DNA of 24,305 nucleotides. Origin: a virus. The position numbers and the translations under genes were made by a program. The notes under the pieces are model-generated. The model made no database searches, was not told the DNA's origin, and worked only from the letters and a program-made list of their open reading frames with translations. Within the stretch, counting starts at the first letter, position 1. Every line of letters begins with the position of its first letter. Below, piece by piece: positions 7,306-18,000 of this stretch. The stretch lies in the IMG/VR virus record IMGVR_UViG_3300009159_000307, positions 1 to 24,305 of that record; one strand, given 5' to 3'.

Positions 7306-8076
7306 TTAGTTTATGAACATATCCAAAGGTCCACCGTAGTTCGTAATCATTTCTGATTCTAATTTAGTTATTTCTTCAGTAGCTTCAGCGAAAGTTTCTT
7401 TTCCGTTCAGTGTAACACCGCCAGGTAATTGTAGACCACCAAATTTCATCATGTTGGTTCCCCATTGTCTTTTAATCAAAGCTGTGGCATATTGTTTTAA
7501 CCAACGATCCGACCATACATTTCCATAAACATCCGGATTAATCACAGCAAAAGCTTCAGCTACAATAACTTGTCCTATTTTGGCTTGTGTTCCCCAACCC
7601 CAATCAATATAGAGTCTTTTCATATGTCTCTGATATCGAATAGGAACTTCTCCAGTGAACATAAGTTCTAGTGAACGTAAGTGTTGCATTGTCAAAGTAT
7701 AATTGATGTATGAGGCTGAGGTGAAGTCGTAGAGTTCATTTAAACGAAGTTGATACCTCAAATCAAACATATTAACATTTGACATGGTATCTGAAACAGG
7801 AAATATTCTGGTAATACCAATTATTTCTAATGGATTATTTTGAGCATCTACTGTCTGACTGAGATCCAAGTACCTTCGATCAATATCCGTTTGTTGTATA
7901 CCTTTGATGTAGTATACTTTTTGTACACCATCATAGTGGTAATCTTGCCAATATTGGAGTGCATCATCAATTCGATCCTGTACCTGATCATCATCTATGT
8001 TGATGTTTATGACCGGTGCACCCAATCGTCTTAGACAATAATCTGCAAAATCGTTTCTATTTGTAATTGTAGACAT
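7306..8076 (-). CDS. 13: Neck protein (T4 gp13-like)
   Basis: This protein matches T4 gp13 (309 aa), the head-completion and neck protein that partners gp14. Recognisable parts are NRNDFADYCLRRLGAP, the acidic DDDQVQDRIDDALQYW helix, YDGVQKVYY and, in the C-terminal half, LYIDWGWGTQAKIGQ and RWLKQYATALIKRQWG. I chose the ATG at 8074-8076 (256 aa, beginning MSTITNRNDF) because AGGAG lies seven bases upstream. An in-frame ATG at 8104-8106 would add ten residues, but it lacks a ribosome binding site and lies upstream of the late-promoter-like box, so a late transcript would not contain it. The ribosome binding site lies in one arm of a possible hairpin. The gene opens the 13-14-15-16 cluster. 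Confidence 0.92.
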   Translation of the reverse strand: MSTITNRNDFADYCLRRLGAPVININIDDDQVQDRIDDALQYWQDYHYDGVQKVYYIKGIQQTDIDRRYLDLSQTVDAQNNPLEIIGITRIFPVSDTMSNVNMFDLRYQLRLNELYDFTSASYINYTLTMQHLRSLELMFTGEVPIRYQRHMKRLYIDWGWGTQAKIGQVIVAEAFAVINPDVYGNVWSDRWLKQYATALIKRQWGTNMMKFGGLQLPGGVTLNGKETFAEATEEITKLESEMITNYGGPLDMFIN

Positions 8077-8081
8077 ATTAA

Positions 8082-8114
8082 TTCTCCTATCAATATATTT
8101 ATTCAACAGGAGAA
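8082..8114 (-). promoter_or_regulatory. Hairpin that would mask the gene 13 ribosome binding site
   Basis: On the minus strand TTCTCCT (8108-8114) is followed 19 bases later by its exact complement AGGAGAA (8082-8088), which is the gene 13 Shine-Dalgarno. In a transcript arriving from the upstream 68-aa gene the two arms can pair and hide the site. The late-promoter-like box lies in the loop, so a transcript started there lacks the masking arm. T4 genes e, soc and the I-TevI gene are known to use this arrangement to block translation from early readthrough RNA. The function here is inferred. Confidence 0.6.
8096..8103 (-). promoter_or_regulatory. Late-promoter-like box for gene 13 (AATAAATA)
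   Basis: The minus strand reads AATAAATA, one base from TATAAATA, inside the loop of the hairpin over the gene 13 start. Predicted initiation near 8090 would give a very short leader of about 13 bases that begins just before AGGAG. Short leaders are typical of T4 late mRNAs. Confidence 0.55.
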
Positions 8115-8123
8115 ATCATGTTA

Positions 8124-8330
8124 TTACATTTGAAATTTAGGGATTTCTCCACTGTCTTGGAGTTTTTGTACTTGAGCACTGGCTTGTTGTTGAATTGTGT
8201 CAATAACGCCACGACTATACTTGTGTGGAACTTCATCTAAAGACGCAAGTAAAACATTAATTTGACTAATTTTTAGAGTCAATGTAAGTTCTGGATCTTT
8301 TGCTTCTGGTTGTTGAGTTTGTTCTGTCAT
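8124..8330 (-). CDS. Small conserved-type phage protein, function unknown
   Basis: This 68-aa protein has an acidic, Gln-rich N-terminus (residues 1-15), then a strand-like LTLTLKISQINVLLASLDEV and an amphipathic helix from about residue 40 (RGVIDTIQQQASAQVQKLQ). It has no signal peptide, membrane segment or Cys. Small proteins with an LTLKxSQINxLLxxL pattern are, as I recall, common beside structural genes of environmental phages, but I know of no function. AGGAG sits eight bases before the ATG and a CATAAATA late-type box lies about 34 bases upstream. The conserved-looking core, good start signal and position between fibre and neck genes argue for a real virion-related or assembly protein. 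Confidence 0.75.
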   Translation of the reverse strand: MTEQTQQPEAKDPELTLTLKISQINVLLASLDEVPHKYSRGVIDTIQQQASAQVQKLQDSGEIPKFQM

Positions 8331-8363
8331 TTCAATTCTCCTAATGTATTAATAATGTACTAC

Positions 8364-8371
8364 TATTTATG
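8364..8371 (-). promoter_or_regulatory. Late-promoter-like box for the 68-aa gene (CATAAATA)
   Basis: The minus strand reads CATAAATA, one base from the T4 late consensus, overlapping the stop codon of the 114-aa gene. Predicted initiation near 8358 leaves a leader of about 28 bases containing AGGAG. Confidence 0.45.
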
Positions 8372-8711
8372 CTACGTTAATATCTTCTGTTGAAACCCAA
8401 GGCAATGGTGCTGGTTGTGGCGTTGGAATTTTTTGTGTATCAATCTGTGCCTGAACTTCTGATTCCATTGCTGTGACACGGCTTGTACCTAAAGCATCTT
8501 TTGTCCATTGAATAGCCATTGTCTGAGTAATATCTGCATATGGAGTAAAATTATCTGCATCAGCAGGTAAGAGATTTACTGAATAAGTAACCGAACCAGT
8601 CAAACTACCATCTACGCCAGAAATGGTAAAATTACTCATTACTGCTGTATTTTCTTCTGGTACATTCATAACAGAAAGACTGTTAATTTTCCATGTATAA
8701 GTTGTGTTCAT
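8367..8711 (-). CDS. Small phage protein downstream of the giant fibre, function unknown
   Basis: This 114-aa protein starts MNTTYTWKINSLSVM and continues with a beta-rich core (VMSNFTISGVDGSLTGSVTYSVNL, in two overlapping strands) followed by FTPYADIT, a short helix WTKDALGTSRVTAMESEVQA and a Pro-rich end PTPQPAPLPW. Proteins of this layout are frequent next to tail-fibre genes in environmental phages and have no established function, to my knowledge. The tail PxPxPLPW may be a binding peptide. GGA lies six to seven bases before the ATG, a weaker ribosome binding site than its neighbours. An exact TATAAATA and a second variant box lie upstream, so it probably heads its own late transcript. 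Confidence 0.78.
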   Translation of the reverse strand: MNTTYTWKINSLSVMNVPEENTAVMSNFTISGVDGSLTGSVTYSVNLLPADADNFTPYADITQTMAIQWTKDALGTSRVTAMESEVQAQIDTQKIPTPQPAPLPWVSTEDINVA

Positions 8712-8752
8712 AATTTTTCCAAATATTTTTATTAATGTTAATTGTTACTTTA

Positions 8753-8760
8753 TATTTATA
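8753..8760 (-). promoter_or_regulatory. T4-type late promoter box (TATAAATA) for the 114-aa gene
   Basis: An exact TATAAATA on the minus strand in the 67-base gap after the giant fibre gene. Predicted initiation near 8747 gives a leader of about 36 bases. The box lies inside a perfect 8-bp inverted repeat, ACTTTATA and TATAAAGT separated by two bases (8747-8764). Confidence 0.68.
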
Positions 8761-8767
8761 AAGTGTT

Positions 8768-8775
8768 TATTTATT
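8768..8775 (-). promoter_or_regulatory. Second late-promoter-like box (AATAAATA), 15 bases upstream of the first
   Basis: The minus strand reads AATAAATA, the same variant as before genes 13 and 19, just after the giant fibre stop codon. It may be an alternative start for the 114-aa gene transcript or a chance match in very AT-rich DNA. Confidence 0.35.
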
Positions 8776-8778
8776 ATT

Positions 8779-9095
8779 TTATGCCACCGCCTGTGAGATA
8801 CCTTGTTGATAAAGGTTTGTGCCATCAGATCGGAATGTGAAGTAGTCTTTAGCCCCTGCTGTTGTAGACAATGTAGGTGCAACACCCGCCGCCCACTTAA
8901 ATACTGAGTTCCAAGTCAACGTGTTACTACCAGCATTTTGGATTACAGCTAAAGCATAAAAACCTCCATTCTTTAAGTTTGTTGGTGCGCCCATTGTTCT
9001 ATTTGTAGATACAAATGTAAACGTTGCCACTTGACCACCCGCTGTACTAGTATCCCAAGTAATTGTAGCTGCATCTGTTAGTGTCAGGTTTGGTG
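8779..9095 (-). repeat. Fibre C-terminal domain module, copy 1
   Basis: About 105 codons, from YSPNLTLTDAATITWD to the stop, are nearly the same as the end of the fibre at 21316-21635. DNA identity includes an exact 48-base match (8872-8919 with 21409-21456) and an exact 26-base match beside it. The module is probably a trimer cap or tip; its high DNA identity makes it a recombination site. Confidence 0.85.
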
Positions 9096-12000
9096 AGTAT
9101 GCTGAGTCAATGACAACATAACCGCTGCCTTTTGGTGTCAATATTATATCAACATTTGCACCAGAACCTTGTGCAGAAAGTGTTGGTGTAGTGCTTGCAC
9201 TTCCTTCTACTTGCAGGTAGTTAACTGAACTAGCAACAGTCGTGACACGTAGGGATTCTGATCCTGCTGCGGCTCCTAGTGATGTTGTTCCTAATACTGT
9301 TAAACTCCCGCCGGATGTTATGGTACCCAGAGTTGTTAAGTTTCCTGTGCCTGTTAATTGCAAACAATCGTTTGAAGCCGACCATCCCCCAATACGGAAT
9401 ATATTATCCGTACCTAATCCCATGTTAATTGCGTATGCACCAGTTCTATGGAAGGACATTGAAGCGATTGTGCTGGTATTACCTCTAACAGAAAAAGATC
9501 CAGTGTCATTAGCAGTATTAACGTTTGTTGCGGCTGATGAGGCACCTATTAATAATCCGCTAAACGAGCCAGTAGTAGCACTAACAGTTCCACCAGATTG
9601 GTTTGTTGCGGTTGTAGCAGTTGTGGCAGTTGTGGCAGTTGTTGCGGTGTCAGCAGTACCAGCAGTTGCAACGTTTAGATTTGCCACTCTAGTAGTAGAA
9701 GCAACTGAAAATGGTGCTGTGCCAGTAGCAACTGTAGAAACAAATTGACCACTTGTTCCGTAATTACCTGTTCGACAATCAATATAGGCTTTAACAGTAG
9801 CTAAATCTTGATAATCACCAAAACCAATTCCATACCAAGAATTAATTTTTAAATTATATGTTGTAAAAGAAGCGCCATCTCCCGTACCTGCTTTAATTGC
9901 GTTTGTTCCTGCACCCGAAGGTAAAGCTATATTCCCTGAAAAAGAACCAGTTGTAGCACTAACAGTTCCACCAGATTGGTTTGTTGCGGTTGTAGCTGTA
10001 GCAGCAGAGCCTGTTACGTTAATTCCCCATGATCCACTGGCTCCCGTTCCCGTTAAGGTTGGAGAAAAACTATTAAAATTCGTACTCAATAGAACTCTTG
10101 ACCAAGCAGTAGTGCCGGATCCATTGGTTGCTCTATAATAAAAATCTTGAGTATCAAATCTAGAGGATAATTGCATAGCATAATAATTTGCATCATTAGT
10201 ATGTGTTGTTGATAACAAATGATGCCAACCTCCACTATCTGTGGGCCATCCTTCTGCTAAAGTTCCAGTGCTAGATTCATAAAAACCACTATTTGTTCTA
10301 GTAGTAATGTTGTCTTTTGATACTGCATCGTCAGAAAATACAGGGTATGGTGTGCTAGTTGCTGTTGTAGCAGTCGTGGCGGTGTCAGCAGTACCAGCAG
10401 TTGCCACGTTTAAGTTTGCAACTCTTGTTGTCGAAGTAATTACAAATGGTGCTGTACCAGTAGCTAAACTATTGGTCAACTGGTTATTCATTGATAATGT
10501 TGTTACACTAGCAATGGCACCAGTAACGTTAGCACTACCATTGAAGTTTTGTCCCCAAAGGGTTCTAATGGTTGTTAAGGTGGCTGCTGAACCAGTTGTG
10601 TTTTGGTTAAGTGTGGGAATATCGGCAGCAACAATTGCTCTAAATGTAGGAACTCCTGCGGATCCATTTGGTGCTGCAAGCACAAAGTTAGCTGTCTTTG
10701 AAGCATATGGGTTTGTTGTGTCACCATATGCGGCGCTTAAACTGATGACAGGTGCTGCGCCACCACTTGATGCAACAGGAGACGTTGCTGTAACACCTGT
10801 AACCGTACCTACGGCTGGTGATGTCCATGTTGGCACTGCACCTGCACCAGCCGAAGTTAAGACTTGTCCCGATGTGCCTGCCAAGTTGTTTGGTAGAAGT
10901 GGTCCTGTAAACCGTAATCCACCAGTACCTTTCGGTGTCAATACTATATCAACGTCTGCACTAGACCCCTGTGCTGAAAGGGTTGGCGTTGTGCTTGCGC
11001 TGCCTGTTACTTGCAGGTAATTAACTGCGGAGGCTGTGTCGGCAACACGAAACTGAACAGCCGAAGAGGTTCCGGTGTAAAACGTATGTGGCGACCCGCC
11101 TTTTGAAATGTATTCAAGAGAAATATTTGTATCAGAACCTTTTGCAAAAATGCGTCCACCTGTTCCTGTTGCCCCACCCCATACATCAACATAATTCACA
11201 GCACTGGCAACAGGCGTGACAAGTAAAGATGGTTGTGATGCCGCAGACGCATATCCTAAAGACACTGCCCCGCTTGATGTAATTTGCATAGAAGGCGTAA
11301 GGTTAGCGTCTGTAGCATTACGACGAGTTAAGAAATACAAATCGCCTTGTGAGTTTGATGCGCCGTTTGTTACATAAGACTTAATCGCCGCAAAACGCCA
11401 TGAGCCTGATGCCGCACCAAATACAACAGAGCCACCGTTACCCGCTGCGCCAGCCGTATCCGAAACAAGCAACGCACTGCCAAGTGCGCCTGACGTACTA
11501 ATGCTGGATACGGCTTGACCGTTCCCTAAAACCTGAACAGGATTGTCACCCTTTGGTACAAGACTCATTCCAATGTTTGCATCGGAGCCTTGTGCAGACA
11601 TAAAAGGTGCTGCACTTGTTATGTTGCCGTTTACTTGCAAATAATTAACAGCGGAGGCTGTCGGTGCAATGCGGAATTGTTGCAGACCACCGTTTGTTCT
11701 GAAGCTATGCGCCTCTGTGCCTTTAGCGTCGTAAGTGATGAAGATATTTGTATCGCTACCTTGGGCAGAAAAGTTCACACCCGCAGTCGTAGCGCCGCCA
11801 GTCACATATATTTGATTTACGGCATTAACAGTAGGCGCAATAACAAAGTTTGCGTAACCAGAGTTAGCTGTAAACACATGGTACTCAGCGCCTTTGGCAT
11901 TGTAATTTATACCTACGTTTGCGTCAGAACCGAGAGCGTAAAAGTTTGTTCTATTACCTGTTGCACTACCGTTTATTTGCAGATAGTTAACCGCTGAGGC

Positions 12001-15000
12001 AGTGTGTCCTACAAAGAATTGAGTTTGGTTACCGCCATTAGTTCTAAACAAGTGTCCGTTGCTGCCTTTTGAGTCAAATACAAGATTGATATTTGAATCA
12101 GTACCTTGTGCGCTAATTACGGGGCTGCCGCCTGATACACCACCAGTAACTTGCAAATAGTTAACTGCTGAGGCTGTGCTTGTCACCGCAAATTGTGGGG
12201 CGGACGCTAGGTTGTAATAATACATACCAGCGCCAAAGGTATAAAAACTACCAGTGCCTTTTGCTTGCATCGTAAAACTTATATTTGCATCAGAACCTTG
12301 AGCAGTAAGTAACGGCGCATTACCCGTAGACCCACCTGTTGCTTGCAGATAGTTAACTGCTGAAGCTGTGTGGGCGATGCTGAATTGAGCCTGTGCAAAA
12401 GTGTTTGTAAAAAATGATATTGACGCAGTGCCTTTTGATGAGACCTGCATACCTACATTTGTGTCAGTACCAGTAGAGAATAAATAAGGTGCGCCAGTTG
12501 TAGCCGCACCCGACACTTGTAGGTAATTAACAGCTGAGGCTGAGTGGGATATTTGAAACTGTGTATTGGCAGTGTTGCCATTTGTTCTAAATAAATGTGC
12601 GCCCGTACCTTTAGTGGCAAATACTGCGTTGACGTTAGTATCTGAGCCAGTTGACTGTAGAACCGGAGATACGCCTGTGCTTGCACCCAACACCTCAAGA
12701 AAATTTACCGCACTAGCAATAGGCGTGACACGCAGGGATTCTGAGCCGGGCGCTGCGCCTAGAGAAATTGTTCCACCAGCAATTCGCATACTTTCTGAAG
12801 GTGTTGCTGTACCTCCTGGAGATGTGAAAACGGATACATAACTGCTGATATTAGTATTACTAGTAAATGTACCAATAGTACCTCTAATATGAGCTACATT
12901 TGAATTGCTAGATCCGTTATAACCGCTAAAAAAATATGTACCAAGCACATCACCACTTATAACTGATGTTTGCGAGGACATAGTTCCTCTGGATTTTCTA
13001 AGCACCATATTTGGACCAACGGCATCTGTGGAACTTCTATGAACAGTTAAGTTTGTGTTCAAATCTCCACTTATGAATGGATTACTAGCCGTAGCATGAT
13101 ATATTGACAGTATATCACCAGATATAAATTCGGTTGATCCAATAGCAACGTTACCAGCAAAATAATTGTTTGTTCCTGTTACCTTAACGTTACCAGCAAC
13201 ACCTAAACCACCACTTATAACCAAAGCACCAGTAACATTACTTGTTGAAGGTTGTGTATTAGCAATAATTAATTGAGATGAACCATTGACAGTGATTGAG
13301 GTTCCTGTATTCGCTAACCGAGTATTAGCAAATGTAAATGCACCTTGTGCTAATATGTTTGCTGTATTTGCTTGAGTAAATGCTGATTGAGTGAATACAT
13401 TTACAGTATTAGCAAAAGTATATGCTGATTGAGTAAATTCTGCATTAGAACTAATCCAGGTGTTTTGAGATGTGTTTACGCCTTGCAGTGCTACAGTATT
13501 TGATTGTGCTGAATTGGCTGTACTATAAGCAGAATACGAATATGTGTTAACAGTATTAGCAAATGTAAATGCACCTTGTGCTAATATGTTAGCAGCATTT
13601 GCTTGAGTAAATGCCGATTGAGTAAATACATTAACCGTATTAGCAAATGTATATGCTGATTGTGTAAATGCTGCATTAGAACTTAACCAAGTATTTTGAG
13701 TAGTATTTACACCTTGAAGTACTACAGTATTAGACTGTGCTGAGTTTGCTGTACTATAAGCAGCTTGACTATATGCACCAAGTTCAATACCACCAACTGT
13801 TGCAGTATTACCTACAAGATTACCCTTAAAGAATCCACCATATACGTTAGCTGTGACAAAAGTAGGATCAGCAATATTAATTAAATTATTAGCTCGAATT
13901 TCTGGTGTGTAATTTTGGAAGAAAAACCATTCTTTTAGAGTAGCATCTCTAAAAACACCAGTGTGAGCATTTTGTGTTGAATTGTAATGTCCTATAATAC
14001 CAATATCAACAGTATCGGAAATAGTATTATTATTTCCAAGAAATATCAATGGATCATTTACGACAATTGATGAAGTATTAATAGTTGTTGAAATACCATT
14101 AATAATTAAATTACCAGATACAGTTAAGTCATTTGTGACAGATACCGATCCTGAAATAGTTCCACCAGTTTTAGCATAGTGAGTTGCATCGGTATATGAT
14201 TTAAGACCAGTATTAGCTTGATCGACATACGCCTTCATAGCAGTATTAGCAGCAGTTACATATCCGGATACAGCATTGTTTGATGCCAAAACATATGAAG
14301 CCATACCAGTATTGGCTTGGTCAACATACGATTTCAGACCAGTGTTAGCCTGATCGACATATGCTTTCATTGCAGTATTGGCTGCTGTCACATATCCCGA
14401 TACAGCATTGTTTGTAGAAAGTACATAAGAAGCCATGCCTGTATTAGCTTGGTCAACGTAAGACTTCAACCCTGTATTGGCTTGGTCAACATAAGCCTTT
14501 ATGGATGTATTAGCAGCAGTTACATAAGCAGTTACAGCATTATTTGTAGAAAGTACATATGATGCCATTCCAGTATTAGACTGATCGACATAGGCCTTCA
14601 TTGCAGTATTAGCAGTAATTACATTGCTAGACACATACGATGCCATGCCTGTATTAGCTTGGTCTACATATGATTTCATTGCCGTATTAGAAGCAGTCAC
14701 ATAAGCAGTTACGGCATTATTAGAGGCTAGTACATAAGAAGCCATGCCTGTATTGGCTTGAATTACATATGACTTTAGACCAGTGTTAGCTTGATCTACA
14801 TACGCTTTCATTGCGGTATTGGAAGAAGTTACATATCCAGTTACCGCATTATTGGATACTAAAACATACGATGCCATTCCAGTATTAGCCTGATCGACAT
14901 ATGCTTTCATTGCAGTATTAGCAGCAGTTACATATCCTGATACAGCATTGTTTGTAGAAAGTACATAAGAAGCCATTCCAGTATTGGCTTGGTCTACATA

Positions 15001-18000
15001 TGCTTTCATTGCCGTATTAGCTGCTGTCACATAAGCAGACACCGCATTATTGGATACTAAAACATATGAAGCCATTCCAGTATTGGCTTGGTCAACATAA
15101 GATTTCATTGCCGTATTAGCAGCAGTTACATATCCTGATACAGCATTGTTTGTAGAAAGTACATACGATGCCATTCCAGTATTAGCCTGATCGACATAGG
15201 CCTTCATTGCAGTATTAGCTGCTGTCACATAAGCAGTTACAGCATTATTTGATGCCAAAACATAAGAAGCCATACCAGTATTAGCCTGGTCGACATAAGC
15301 CTTCATTGCCGTATTAGCTGTATTTGTATATGTCTGTGCAGTACTTAGAGTAGTAGCGTCATTAGCTTGTAAGAAGGTGTTTGCTGAATAAGCATATGTA
15401 TTGACTGTATTAGCAAATGTAAATGATGCTTGTGCTAAAATATTTGCACTATTTGCTTTGTCGAAAGATGCACCAATAGTGGTATTTTGTACGATATTTA
15501 CTGATTGTAATACTGTTATGTTTGTTGCAGCAATATTTGCTGTATTATTAGCAGTGTTAGCGGTATTGTATGCAGACTGTGTGAATACTGCATTGGAACT
15601 AATCCAGGTGTTTTGAGTAACATCTACACCTTGGGTTATTACCGTATTAGACTGTGCTGAGTTTGCTATGCTGTAAGCTGAGTAAGAATATGTATTAACT
15701 GTATTAGCAAATGTAAAAGCACCTTGCGCTAATATGTTAGCTGAATTGGCTTGAGTAAATGCCGATTGTGTAAACACAGCATTAGCACTAATCCAGGTGT
15801 TTTGGGTTGTATTTATTCCTTGTAGTACAATTGTATTAGACTGTGCTGAGTTTGCTGTACTATAAGATGAGTAAGAATATACATTAACTGTATTGGCAAA
15901 TGTAAATGCTGCCTGTGCTAATATGTTAGCTGAATTGGCTTGAGTAAATGCTGCCTGTGCTAGCATATTTGCAGAGTTTGCTTTATCAAATGCTGCTGAT
16001 ATGTTAGTGTTTTGTACATCATTTACTGATTGTAAAACCACAGTATTTGCAGCAGCCGTATTTGCTGTACTATAAGCTGAGTAAGAATAGGTGTTGACTG
16101 TATTAGCTTGAGTAAATGCTGCCTGTGCTAATATATTTGCAGAGTTTGCTTGTGAGTATGCACTTTGAGTGAATACGTTTACTGTATTGGCTTTATCAAA
16201 AGCTGAATTTGCAGTTTGTCTAGCATATCCGTCAATTGATGATCCACCAGTTAGAGTATTGGCTAAATCAAATGCACCTTGTGCTTTGGAGTTTGCTGTA
16301 TTAGCTGTAGTATATGCAGATTGCGTAAAAACATTTACGGTATTGGCTTTATCAAAAGATGCTGTTATATATGTGAATACATCTATTCCATTTGTTCTCA
16401 CTGTACTAGCAACAACATTACCTTTAAAGTAACCTGCATAAACGTTAGCATATGCAAATGATGGATCTGCTATGTTAATTAAATTATTAGCTTCAATTTC
16501 TGGTGTATAACCTTGAAAAAATAAGTATTCTTTCAGATTAGGATCACGAATTAAACCAGTATGAGCATTTGTTGTTGAATTATAATGTCCAACAAAACCA
16601 ATATCTACTGAATCTGAAATAAAATTATTATTTGCCAAATAAAGCAAAGGATCATTTAATACTATTGATGAAGTATTAATTGTTGTTGCTGTACCATTTA
16701 CAAATAAGTTGCCTGAAACTGTTAGATCATTCGAAATTGAAACTGAACCAGTTATGGCACCACCAGTTTTAGCATAATGTGTTGCATCTGTATATGACTT
16801 TAGACCAGTATTAGCCTGATCGACATAGGCCTTCATTGCAGTATTAGCTGCTGTCACATAAGCAGATACAGCATTGTTTGTCGATAGAACATATGATGCC
16901 ATGCCTGTATTGGCTTGGTCAACATAAGCTTTCATCGCTGTGTTGGATGAAGTCACATATCCTGATACAGCATTATTTGTCGATAGAACATATGAAGCCA
17001 TTCCAGTATTGGCTTGGTCTACATATGTTTTCATTGCCGTATTAGCAGCAGTCACATAAGCAGACACCGCATTATTGGATACTAAAACATAAGATGCCAT
17101 ACCGGTGTTGGCTTGGTCAACATACGATTTCAGACCAGTGTTAGCCTGATCGACATATGCCTTCATTGCAGTATTGGCTGATGTTACATTGCTAGACACA
17201 TATGAAGCCATTCCAGTATTGGCTTGATCAACATAGGCTTTCATAGCCGTATTAGATGATGTTACATAACCAGTTACAGCATTATTGGAAGAAAGCACGT
17301 AAGAAGTCATGCCTGTATTGGCTTGGTCTACATATGACTTTAATCCGGTGTTGGCTTGGTCAACATACGCTTTCATAGCCGTATTAGTTGTATTTGTATA
17401 TGTCTGTGCAGTACTTAATGTGATAACGTCATTGGCTTGTAAGAATGTATTTGCTGAATAAGCATAAACATTAACAGTGTTGGCTTTATCAAAGGCCAAT
17501 TGTGCAAGTATATTAGCTGAGTTTGCTTTAGCAAATCCTGATGCAGCATAATTGGTTACACTAGAAATATTTGTATTTTGTGTGTTGTCTATACCCTGAG
17601 TGATTATAGTATTAGCTGAAGCTGAATTCGCAACACTATAGGCACTTTGCGTAAATACATTAACAGTATTGCTAAAATTATAATTAGATTGTGCTAATAC
17701 AGTTGTAGCATTTGCTGTTTGTAAAGCTGAATTTGCCGTTGTAGATATATTATTAGCTAAGTAGTATGCTGTATTTGCTGTCTGTGAAGCTAAGTTTGCA
17801 GTATAGAAAGCATTGTTTGCTGTTGTAGATATATTATTAGCTAAGTAGTATGCTGTATTTGCTGTCTGTGAAGCTGAATTTGCAATTGCATATATCTCAT
17901 CAACTTGAGATTGTACATTTACTGCACCAGAAAATATTGATGTTGATGGTACAGTTACCTGAGTTCCTTGATTAACACGAACATCAATTATACTTAAATT

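Noticed and set aside
8104-8106. Upstream ATG for gene 13, adding ten residues
   Set aside because: It has no ribosome binding site, lies before the late box, and the added residues do not match the family start.
8118-8240. Plus-strand 40-codon frame with a perfect AGGAGA before its ATG
   Set aside because: The AGGAGA is the complementary arm of the hairpin over the gene 13 start, and the frame lies wholly antisense to the 68-aa gene. The peptide has no recognisable pattern and no plus-strand promoter box precedes it.
9242-11020. Long plus-strand open frames opposite the giant fibre (9242-9748 and 10307-11020)
   Set aside because: They are antisense shadows of Ala/Thr/Val-rich repeats, which rarely give stop codons on the other strand. 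Their products are low-complexity Val/Ala strings without a start signal.
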